A DNA stretch of 50,210 nt, taken from positions 7,469 through 57,678 of the forward strand of contig MLAK01001470.1 in the NCBI GenBank assembly GCA_001839685.1. Direction: 5' to 3'. The stretch's first letter is position 1; every line of letters starts with the position of its first letter. Below, one piece after another: positions 29,957 to 38,595 of the stretch. The position numbers and the translations under genes were made by a program. This DNA comes from Tritrichomonas foetus. Taxonomy: Eukaryota > Parabasalia > Tritrichomonadida > Tritrichomonadidae. The notes beneath the pieces are model-generated. The model was not told the DNA's origin. It was given only the letters and a program-made list of their open reading frames with translations, and searched no databases.

Positions 29957-30700
29957 TTATTCATTTTCAATATATCCATATTTTCTCATCTTGAAATTGT
30001 ACGGTTCATTTATTGCAGAAGGTCGATGGAGATATTCATCCATTATCTTTTTTCTTACAACTTTGACTGAATAGAGATATTGTCTATCAATTCGACTTAA
30101 TAAAGGAAGTAGTGATGTTGAAGGATCGTTATTTTGACTAATTATATTCAAAGCATGTAGCATTATATCACCAGTATCATGCACAAAGATGTATACGCCT
30201 CTTTCTGAGCCGTGTGACAAAATATTGAATTGCTCAAGAAAATAAGCAGCAAGATAAACTCTTCTCAAAACTTGCTTCGTTTTTTCAGGTTTTGGTGAGA
30301 GTAAACGAGCAATGATAGGTAAGCTCATTTCGGACTCACCAAAAAATAAAAACACTTCAATCAATTTAATTGAAAGTTCACCAATTGGTGGAGATCCATT
30401 AGCATCAAAAAGATCTGTAATTGTTTGAATGCGAGATCTTTCTTCAAGTTGTACTGCAGTGTTATATAACGTAGATCTAACATTACCCATTGAATTCCAT
30501 CTGAAACATTGATTACAAATCTTTGTACAAACATTTAATGAGCAGAGAACACTAAATAAATCGGATAATCTTCTTTTTTCAATAGATGAAACTTTACATA
30601 ATTTTTCTAGATGAATAGTTCTTCCTTTTCCATTTTCGTGCTTGAAGATCAAATCTTGAATAAAATGCGAGAAAGTAGACTTCGCATCATTGTCCATCAT
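29957..30700 (-). CDS. E2F/DP-like protein with two winged-helix domains
   Basis: 247 residues from the ATG at 30700; the longer frame starts at a TTG. The first winged helix (about 8-68) ends in IEKRRLSDLFSVLCSLNV and CFRW, matching the E2F/DP signature RRxYDxxNVLExxxL followed by a tryptophan, with Tyr replaced by Ser. A second, similar unit spans about 110-190, with LRRVYLAAYFLEQFNIL. Two tandem E2F-type DNA-binding domains and no dimerisation or RB-binding region recall the atypical E2F7/8/DEL proteins, which repress cell-cycle genes without a DP partner. The match is by motif only. Two TCAT blocks lie upstream. The stop is TAAG. Confidence 0.62.
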   Translation of the reverse strand: MMDNDAKSTFSHFIQDLIFKHENGKGRTIHLEKLCKVSSIEKRRLSDLFSVLCSLNVCTKICNQCFRWNSMGNVRSTLYNTAVQLEERSRIQTITDLFDANGSPPIGELSIKLIEVFLFFGESEMSLPIIARLLSPKPEKTKQVLRRVYLAAYFLEQFNILSHGSERGVYIFVHDTGDIMLHALNIISQNNDPSTSLLPLLSRIDRQYLYSVKVVRKKIMDEYLHRPSAINEPYNFKMRKYGYIENE

Positions 30701-30730
30701 TTTATTAAAATAAAAATGATAAGAAATGAT
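30701..30730 (-). promoter_or_regulatory. Initiator-like element of E2F-like gene
   Basis: Read on the minus strand, two TCATTT blocks 10 bp apart precede the ATG (TCATTTCTTATCATTTTT), with the nearer predicted +1 A 17 nt upstream. Of the elements seen here this is one of the closest to the T. vaginalis initiator consensus TCAYTWYTCATTA. Confidence 0.45.
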
Positions 30731-32422
30731 TTTACTTTTCAAAAGAGATTTTTGTATTTACACAAAAAAGTTTTTCATCATTTTTTCATAGAGCACTTAA
30801 CACGTTATTCTGAGAGTTCTTTAAAAAAATTGATCTTTCTGACGAATAAATATGAAAGATCTTATTCAATACTTGATAGAAATTTTACTCAACATCCATA
30901 AAAGGGACAATAATGATGTACATTACAGAATTTTATACATTTTTCCGAAAAAGGATAAATAATTTTTTTTCGGAATCTTGGAATCACTCTGAAAAAGAAT
31001 ATTCCAAAATTTTGAATGTGAGAAATTGAAATATCTTTCTTCGAATAAAATTCTGGAGAAATACATTTGAAAGGGTTCGGATATTTCATCTCTGTTGGAA
31101 GAATATAGTAATTAAATAATAAATAGAATGAGAGATATTCGGCTATTCTCCTCCTCAAAAATTTCGAAATGAAATATGTTTTTTTCAATCAAACAATAAT
31201 CTGATTTATCCTCATTTACTTTCATTATTCTTACGATTAAAGAACTTCAGTCAAAAAGCTTCATGGAAATTGATAAATAACAAATACTTTATCTCTAACT
31301 ATCATAGAAGATGAGATGTCACCGAAATAGTATTATTCCAATATTTCAAATCATTTTCTATAGTTTTCAAAGAAATTGGTCATAAATACTTTTTGTTGGT
31401 TGAAACAAATTGAGGTGCTTTTATTCTTTAATTGAATGATGTTGTGATAAGTTAGATTATTGATATCTTGTTTCGAATATAGTAATTATTTCTAAAATCA
31501 CAATTCTTTATATCATATGTATTGTGATCACTACTATCAAAAAGAATTACCAAAAAAAGAATACCTTATGAAATATACTATTCACGAAGAAAAAGCATGT
31601 TCATATAGAATAAAGATACCAACTAAGAGGTACATGTGTTTGTGAAAATAAAAAATGTGAAAAGGATTATAAAACTACAATAATAAGAAATATTATTTTA
31701 AGATGACTTTCTTTCGGACAACGAAAATAAATTTTGACATATCAAAATTGAAAGGATTTCAGATTTCCTCTTAAGATTTCTCTATGGAAATTACAAGATA
31801 ATCATGTTATCTTTAATCACATATCCGCATTATTCCAGATTCTGGTGATCTGGTAAAGATTGAGAGGAACAAAATAATCAAGATTCTTTGAAACATTCAC
31901 AATTTTATTTTATATTTTTGAGAAAATGTTTGTTGTTAGTTATTTCTGATGAAAAGGTTTTTTATAAGTATTTTTTCTCAATAATATATATATAAAAGAT
32001 GTGTTTCAGTCTATTATCACTCTAATTGAAGAGAACAGAATTTTTTTCTGATTGGATTATTTTTCACTCATATTTCCATTATAAAGGATTAAATATTATT
32101 ATACCAAATTAATGATTCATTATCATGCCTTGAGATTAAATCCATATCTTTTTAAACTATTATCTCCATAACGATGTTCAACATTTTTTCAATATGATGA
32201 TATTATGTAATTTCTGATACAATTAATATCATGAGAAACCAACAAAGTAATAATTGTCATGATTGAAAAATAATAAAAAAAATTTCATCATAAGTGATGA
32301 CATTGTGTATGATCAGTCATTTTGAAGATTTGGAGTAATTTATATTGATTTATTTTGAACTTAAAAAGAGAAAAAAATTCGAACATATATCATCTACTGT
32401 CAATGTCATAAATATGGTGAAA
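30731..32422. other. Gene-free region
   Basis: About 1.7 kb of AT-rich DNA between the E2F-like gene's 5' end and the minisatellite behind CK1. A 99-codon minus-strand frame at 30889-31188 starts at a TTG, is Phe/Tyr/Ile-rich and is unconvincing. No RNA gene or inverted repeat was found. Confidence 0.5.
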
Positions 32423-32697
32423 GACAATATGAAGCATAAAAACACAATATAAAACATAAAAACACAATATGAAACATAAAAACACAAAATGAAACATAAA
32501 ANNNNNNNNNNNNNNNNNNNNNNNNNNNNNNNNNNNNNNNNNNNNNNNNNNNNNNNNNNNNNNNNNNNNNNNNNNNNNNNNNNNNNNNNNNNNNNNNNNN
32601 NNNNNNNNNNNNNNNNNCACAATATAAAACATAAAAACACAATATGAAACATAAAAACACAAAATGAAACATAAAAACACAAAATGAAACATAAAAA
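32423..32697 (+). repeat. 20-bp minisatellite interrupted by assembly gap
   Basis: Units of consensus CACAATATRAAACATAAAAA, with a CACAAAATG variant. Four units are seen left of the gap (32423-32501) and four right of it (32618-32697). The array starts 31 bp beyond the CK1 stop. Long frames reported across it are artefacts of the repeat and the Ns. Confidence 0.92.
32502..32617. other. Assembly gap (116 N)
   Basis: A run of 116 undetermined bases inside the 20-bp repeat. The spacing between matching units on the two sides (175 bp from 32443 to 32618) is not a multiple of 20, so the gap length is an estimate and the true copy number is unknown. Confidence 0.98.
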
Positions 32698-32727
32698 TGC
32701 ATAGCAATCCGATCGAATGAATGATAT

Positions 32728-34344
32728 TTATATATGATAAAGTGGTTTACGGGCACGTTTGGCCTTAACATTGTCGGTTTCTGTTTCTCTCACTGGCTCT
32801 TCAGTTTTCTCTTCCGAGCGCCTTGGAGATGATCCTCTTGGTGTTGATGTAGTTTTTCTTGATGACAGTTTTTTCTCTTCTGTTTTATGATGTGTATGAC
32901 TCTTTTTAGCAGGTTTAGAAGCAGCTAGAGGTGAAGGTACCGCTTTTTGTTCACCATCTCTGTCTTTCGCTCTAATTCTGTCTTTTTCTTTTTCCTTTTC
33001 TTTTTCACGTTCACGTTCTCTTTCCTTTTCACGTTCACGTTCTCTTTCTTTGGCTTTTTCTTTAGCCCTTTCAAATTCCCTTTTCCTTTCGCGTTCTTTT
33101 TCTTTTTCCCTTTCTAATATTTTCATTCTCTCTTTTTCTCTTTCTTTCTCATCTTCCGAAGATGAATCATCGACAGTGGTTTTTCCAATCAACGCTGAGT
33201 TTGGCGGAGGATTTTTCGCTGTGTAAATGTTACGACGGGGATCAGTATCATGACCAATTCGCCTTTTATTGGCTGTCATTGTCCTGATTGGCACATCATG
33301 CTTACCATCATCGATCATATAAGGAACAGATTGAATCCTGACCAAAGTTGAACCAGGTAATTCATGATTATTCGCATCTTTCATTGGTTCTCTCTTTGGC
33401 GGAACTGGGATTCTTCCAAGGCTTGGATTAGGCTTGATTGCCTTCAGTGAGGATGGTGGCAAAATCCAGTCATATTTATAGTCGTAAACATAGCCGAGCT
33501 TGTTAAAAAGGTCTCGGAACATTTTACGAAGTTCTGAATAATTTGGTTTTTCAGTAAATCTTAAATTCCTCACATATGTGAAGTATTTGACGAATTCTTC
33601 AGGAAATCCATCACAGAGTTTGGTGAATGGTGTTTTGGCTTTCACATCACAAATTCTGTCATATTTGTCCTGTTGGTTCCTTCCATTGAGGCCCATCCAA
33701 GGAAGGTCCCCCCTCAACAAATAAAGCCAAACGTACCCAAGTGATTCCATATCATCACGGCGTGACTGCTCGACGCCCCTGAGTGCTCCAACTGATGCGT
33801 ATCGGGCTGTTCCGGTGAGCGACTTTCCTTCCACGTACGGAATATGATTGTGCGTGTGCTGATCTCGATATTTCTTGGATAATCCGTAATCGATGACAAA
33901 AACTTGATTTGAATTCGAGCCGATGCCCATAACAAAGTTGTCTGGTTTGATGTCTCTGTGAATGAAGTTTTTGCTATGAATATATTCGATGCATGAAATC
34001 ATTTGATCAGCGATCATAAGAACTGTTTTGAGGGATAACTTGCGGCGACACATAACAAACAAATCTTCAAGCGATTTACCAAGTAAGTCGATAACCATGA
34101 CATTATGGCAATCCTCGGTTCCGTACCAGTGAAGGCGTGGAATGCCTGTTCCACCTGAAAATATCGAATATAGCTTTGATTCGTATGATAATTGCGGAAC
34201 TTTTGTACGCATGTTTTCTAGCTTAACGGCGACTTTCCGATGTGAGCGGATATTTTCGGCGCTGTAGATTTCGCCAAAGCTTCCAGCACCAATTCGACGT
34301 CTTAGACGATAATGATTCCCAACGATTCGTTCCGTGGAAGACAT
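32728..34344 (-). CDS. Casein kinase 1 family kinase with charged-helix tail
   Basis: 538 residues. The kinase domain is at about 10-295: GAGSFGEIY (19-27), VAVKLE with Lys41, [12 protein letters not shown] with Asp131, [19 protein letters not shown] and [12 protein letters not shown]. These are hallmarks of CK1. The usual DFG is DYG at 152-154, a variant also seen in VRK kinases. Residues 298-395 form a Pro/basic linker. Residues 398-465 are almost only Glu, Arg and Lys, predicted as a single stable alpha helix, followed by a Ser/Lys-rich end. CK1 phosphorylates primed acidic Ser/Thr sites in many pathways. It is divergent from the neighbouring TPR gene. The stop overlaps TAAA. Confidence 0.94.
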   Translation of the reverse strand: MSSTERIVGNHYRLRRRIGAGSFGEIYSAENIRSHRKVAVKLENMRTKVPQLSYESKLYSIFSGGTGIPRLHWYGTEDCHNVMVIDLLGKSLEDLFVMCRRKLSLKTVLMIADQMISCIEYIHSKNFIHRDIKPDNFVMGIGSNSNQVFVIDYGLSKKYRDQHTHNHIPYVEGKSLTGTARYASVGALRGVEQSRRDDMESLGYVWLYLLRGDLPWMGLNGRNQQDKYDRICDVKAKTPFTKLCDGFPEEFVKYFTYVRNLRFTEKPNYSELRKMFRDLFNKLGYVYDYKYDWILPPSSLKAIKPNPSLGRIPVPPKREPMKDANNHELPGSTLVRIQSVPYMIDDGKHDVPIRTMTANKRRIGHDTDPRRNIYTAKNPPPNSALIGKTTVDDSSSEDEKEREKERMKILEREKEKERERKREFERAKEKAKEREREREKEREREREKEKEKEKDRIRAKDRDGEQKAVPSPLAASKPAKKSHTHHKTEEKKLSSRKTTSTPRGSSPRRSEEKTEEPVRETETDNVKAKRARKPLYHI

Positions 34345-34879
34345 AATTGAGTTCGGAAAAAATCTGTTTTTTTGAATGAAATGATAAATTATATTATTAG
34401 CTTCACTTTTTGAGAAAAAATTCAGATGAATCCATACAATTGTGTGAAGTCGTGGTAAAATTTGAGACGATTATTTCCTATTGAAAATATCATAGGAAAT
34501 AGACTAAGGCCAATTTATCAACGGTTTGAATAATTTTTGAATATAATAAATTCATTAAAATTCCTCAAAATTATCTCTATGAAATTTATTGAATAAGTTT
34601 GAGTGTATCATAGAAATTGGTTGAGATTCAATTCTTATATGGCCACCGAAAAAGTATTGATTTTCATAAAATAGTACATAATATGTAAGATAATATGTTT
34701 GAACACTTGACTCACTATATGATTGGAACACAATTGATCAAAGTGAACGTATATTCAATAAAATTGATTCCCTTTTGGAATAATGACGTGAATAATATTT
34801 TGATTATTTTTTATTGGTTCAAACTTTTTCATATATTATTTGGCCATATAAATATCGCAAAACCCACAAAAGAACACAA
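34345..34879. other. Divergent promoter region (CK1 / TPR-like)
   Basis: 535 bp shared by two genes transcribed apart. On the CK1 side TCAATT directly abuts the ATG. On the other side no clear initiator is seen. There are no repeats or RNA genes. Confidence 0.5.
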
Positions 34880-36631
34880 ATGGATAATTTCGACCAAATA
34901 TACGATGCTGTAAAAAATGTTCTTAATGGTCGTGGAGCTGAAGACATGACCCGACAAGAGCTTATGGAAACACTTAATCAAATCATGACCACCGGATTAG
35001 ACACGTTAGGAAACATCGACGAATTCTTAAGCCAAAATGGTGAAATTCCTCCATTTTTCCCACCAAGTCGAAGCACTACTCGAAATCCAGCAGCGCCAGA
35101 AAATTCTCTTGTTTTATCTCCAAACCTATGCGAAGAAATCGATCTCCTTAAAAGATCGATGACTCCATATCAAGTCGAAGCATTCACTCTTGGAAATAAA
35201 GCGTTTGCGGCGGCTGTTTTAAAAGATGTCCAATTATGTGAAAAACTTGCTTATCAAGCTTTACATCTTGATATATATTGTATTGATGCATGGAGAGCAC
35301 TTTGCTCATCACTATTTTCAACAGCAGAAGGTGATGCTATGATTTTGGCCTTACGTGAAGTCAGGGCATTTTTCATTCGTAAATTAAGATATCTTTGTTA
35401 CTTGGGACATGGGCAGTTTTACATTGATCCAAAGGGAAGGCCATATTTAAGGCTTTTAATCGATTTGGGACATGTTGCTTTAGAATCGGACCTTTTAGAC
35501 ATAGCAATATATACTTACGAAGAACTGACACGATTAGATAGTGAAAATGGATATGGCACACATGAAGCACTTGCTGCATGTTATCTAAAGATTATCGGAA
35601 GGCTCCACAGATTCCCTAATACACAACCAAAACGAGATTTGAAGCATTTGGAGGCGCTTTTAAATCACAAAATTAGACCAGGCTCGATTATTGCACGTTG
35701 GGCAAAAATTATGATAGCTTGGGAGAAAAAAGAAAAAAATTGGGAAAAATTTGCAATTCAAGAATATTCAAGAGGTCAATATTCATTCAAAATAGTATTT
35801 GGAGAAGTAAACATTGATGCTGTTCAAACCCACTCACTTTATGAAGTCACGTCATTCACCAATTTGTGTAATAAAGTAGAGTGTCAAAACTATGGCCGAT
35901 TTTTAATGCGAGCAACACTTGATTGGCCAAACTTTGTGATTGATTTGCATCGTGTCGTAAGAAGAAATGTTACACCTCAAATTCGACAATATGTAAATTC
36001 AAATGTTCCTGTTCCGCCATGTGAAGTAAACAATAATTATAAAAAGCAAATGAGAGAAATGGGAGATAATTTATTAAATCAAGCTCGAACTCAACTTTCA
36101 AATAGACAATTCCAACAAGCACTTCAAACTTCAGCGTATTGTAAACGCTCATACATTGAAGCTATTCAACCAAGTAAAAGATTTTATATCGATATGCCTT
36201 TTGCGGTAGTCTCAAATCGAGCAACAGCAGCCTACTATTTAGGCATGTACAACCTTTGTCGCATAGATACACGTTTTACTATTTTTATTAAAAATGATCA
36301 TGATCGATCATATAATCGAATTCCCAAGCTTCTTGAATTTTTCGGAGCTAAGCAAATAATGCCGGATGCGATGAGACTTGCTGAAAAGGCAATGGATAAG
36401 TCCAAGCCAAAAGAACCTGAAGAGTGGAAACAAATGGCAAGAGAAGCAATAGGATACCTTTCACTTAGAATGATTATTCTTTCGGTACATAATAAACTTA
36501 CAGATGAGATTAAAGAGGATATTTTTAATACTGGTATTGAAGATACATATACCCCTATTAATGTTAATGCAGATTTAGTACCAATGCTTCCATGGCTTGG
36601 TCCAAACGATATTGAACCAAAAGTTGTTTAA
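34880..36631 (+). CDS. ST7/TPR-like protein
   Basis: 583 residues from the ATG at 34880; the longer frame starts at a TTG. The central region has TPR-like helical pairs (NKAFAAAVLKDVQLCEKLAYQ and then ALHLDIYCIDAWRALC). It also has the signature GHGQFYIDPKGRPYLRLLIDLG, followed by IAIYTYEELTRLDSENGYG. This resembles a TPR-type family, including ST7-like proteins, with a conserved aromatic-TRPYxR motif and an EA-xxYExxLxLNPxDNQG helix. A second helical repeat block lies at about 390-470 (LSNRQFQQALQTSAYCKRS). No enzymatic motif is seen. It is probably a scaffold. The family link is by motif memory. Confidence 0.6.
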   Translation: MDNFDQIYDAVKNVLNGRGAEDMTRQELMETLNQIMTTGLDTLGNIDEFLSQNGEIPPFFPPSRSTTRNPAAPENSLVLSPNLCEEIDLLKRSMTPYQVEAFTLGNKAFAAAVLKDVQLCEKLAYQALHLDIYCIDAWRALCSSLFSTAEGDAMILALREVRAFFIRKLRYLCYLGHGQFYIDPKGRPYLRLLIDLGHVALESDLLDIAIYTYEELTRLDSENGYGTHEALAACYLKIIGRLHRFPNTQPKRDLKHLEALLNHKIRPGSIIARWAKIMIAWEKKEKNWEKFAIQEYSRGQYSFKIVFGEVNIDAVQTHSLYEVTSFTNLCNKVECQNYGRFLMRATLDWPNFVIDLHRVVRRNVTPQIRQYVNSNVPVPPCEVNNNYKKQMREMGDNLLNQARTQLSNRQFQQALQTSAYCKRSYIEAIQPSKRFYIDMPFAVVSNRATAAYYLGMYNLCRIDTRFTIFIKNDHDRSYNRIPKLLEFFGAKQIMPDAMRLAEKAMDKSKPKEPEEWKQMAREAIGYLSLRMIILSVHNKLTDEIKEDIFNTGIEDTYTPINVNADLVPMLPWLGPNDIEPKVV

Positions 36632-37130
36632 GGAGGTCAACTCCAATAATGCTCATTGCTACTTTATTAAATTTAATTTTTTTCTGACGTTTTTATCAAA
36701 ACAGTGAAAATCGATTTCATGTTCATCAAGTAAATTTATTTTTCTGATAAAAAATATTCAAATTTTTAATTACGAGTTTTTTTATATAATCATGTAGTAG
36801 TTTAAGTGACATAATGAAGTGATTCTTAAAGGGGTTCATGATTATACAAATAATTGATCACATTTTAACTTCAAAATATGGATAAAATTATATTGAATTC
36901 AGAAAATACCTATTGCAGTGAATTAACTGAGATTTTTTCAAAAAACGATAGCCGGTTTCTGTATCTTGGTAAACAACTTTCCAACCGAAAGTGATCTGAA
37001 ATAAAAATTTGAAAGCATCTATGAAATTATTGACTGACCAATCAAAAATCTTATTCAAATATAAACTTTTTGTATGCATATTCAAAATGGCACAGAAAAA
37101 GTTTGTTAATTTATCGAAAGCTAGCGTTAC
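36632..37130. other. Intergenic region
   Basis: 499 bp of AT-rich DNA between two plus-strand genes. No TCA initiator lies just before the kinase ATG at 37131, unlike most genes here, which fits the idea that this kinase gene is decaying. Confidence 0.45.
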
Positions 37131-38483
37131 ATGTCGATTTCTTCTTATATTCTCGATTTGAACGACTATAGTCATTGTAACCCAAACAAGAACGTTGGAG
37201 CAGGCGGTTTTGGAAGTGTTTTCAAAGTACATCTCTAAAATAACGAAAATGAAATATATGCTGCAAAAATTAGCAACAATCAAGCAATTACCAAAAGAGA
37301 GCAAAAGCAATTTTTCGCTGAAATCGAAGTCCTTATGAAAGCTTCTCATCCATCAATTCTGAAGCTCATTGGATTCAGCATGTATGATTTTGAGAAAAGC
37401 CCATATCCTGTGATCATTACGCAATTTCATGAAAATGGATCTCTTTTTGAAATGCTCACTGCTGAAGCCAAAGGCATGGCACCGCATGAGTGGACTCCAA
37501 CGAAAAGATTCATTTCACTTTTGGGGATTGCTTTTGGCATGAAATACCTCCATTCACAAGGAATCATCCATCGTGATTTAAAACCGGGAAATGTGTTGTT
37601 AGACAAAAACTTTTATCCATTAATTTGTGATTTTGGCTTATCTAAAATTTTTGCAGTAGATACTGAGCATACTCAATCTTCTGGTTTTGCTAAAGGAACT
37701 ATAGTATATATTTCACCTGAAATCATCAAAGGTGAGAAATACACAAAAAAAGTTGATGTTTATGCTTTTTCATTAATTTTGTATGAAATTGTAAGCGGGA
37801 AATTACCTGTGCTTGATTGTAAAAATGAACATGCTTATGTATATCAGGTTTCGCATGGTAAAAGACCTGAATTAGATTATATTCGAAACAAGAAACATCA
37901 AAAAATGATTACTACTTTGTGGGATCAAGATCCAACTCGTCGTTATTCTTTTGATTTTATTGTTACTTTCTTATTAATGGAGTTTAATGAGATTAAAAGA
38001 CTCTATGAGATATCTGAAACCAATAAAAAGACTATAAATCCTAACGAATGTCCTGCGAAAATAATTGCAGATAATGTAACTAATAATTATTTCCTTGGCT
38101 ATGATTTTGGTGATTTGGAAATTCAAGAAATTGAAGATTATTTGTCGATTTTTGGTGAAAAAGATATGACGAATGAAAATCCCGATGAATTGATTCGTTA
38201 TGCTGATGATTTAATGAAAACTGCAGAAGGTCTTCGAAAATCTGATGCTAATAAGCCGATAATTTTTGAAGAGGCTTCACGATACTATAAATTGGCTGCA
38301 GATTTACAAAGTACTATCGGAATGCAAAAATATGGGCAAATGCTGGAAAACGGTAAAGGTGTTGGTCAATCATTCGAACAAGCAATTATGTATTATAAAA
38401 AAGCTATTAAATTGGGTCATATTGAAGCCCAAGCAGACTTAAAGCGCGCTCAAAAAAGGCAAAAATCATGCAATATTATGTAA
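37131..38483 (+). pseudogene. TKL kinase with Sel1 repeats, interrupted by a stop codon
   Basis: The frame from ATG 37131 reads into a good glycine loop (VGAGGFGSVF), then hits TAA at 37236-37238 (codon 36), then continues in the same frame with IYAAKIS (Lys46), the Glu helix, HRDLKPGNVLLD (Asp149), DFGLSKIF, SPEIIKGEKY and DVYAFSLILYEI. Either a single nonsense change has broken an otherwise intact gene, or the stop is an error. The first ATG after it (37335) lies beyond the glycine loop and the lysine, so the 382-codon remainder cannot be a normal kinase. About 330-440 carries Sel1-like repeats (KYGQMLENGKGVGQSFEQA, AIMYYKKAIKLGHIEA). The product would end in CNIM, a CaaX prenylation box. 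The stop overlaps TAAA. Confidence 0.75.
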
Positions 38484-38595
38484 ATAATAAATTATATAAA
38501 ATTGGATATATAATTGGTAAATGTGAAAAAAGGCTATTTTATTCAAAATTTCGGTAATACAAATTAAATAATATAATCTAAGTTTATTATGATTA

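Noticed and set aside
30889..31188. 99-codon minus-strand frame
   Set aside because: Starts at TTG, is Phe/Tyr/Ile-rich and lacks any motif; not supported as a gene.
32350..32771. Three long minus-strand frames across the N-gap
   Set aside because: Produced by the 20-bp repeat (whose complement lacks stops) and by undetermined bases.
36888..37349. 153-codon minus-strand frame
   Set aside because: It overlaps the glycine loop and lysine of the kinase on the opposite strand, where the real signal is.
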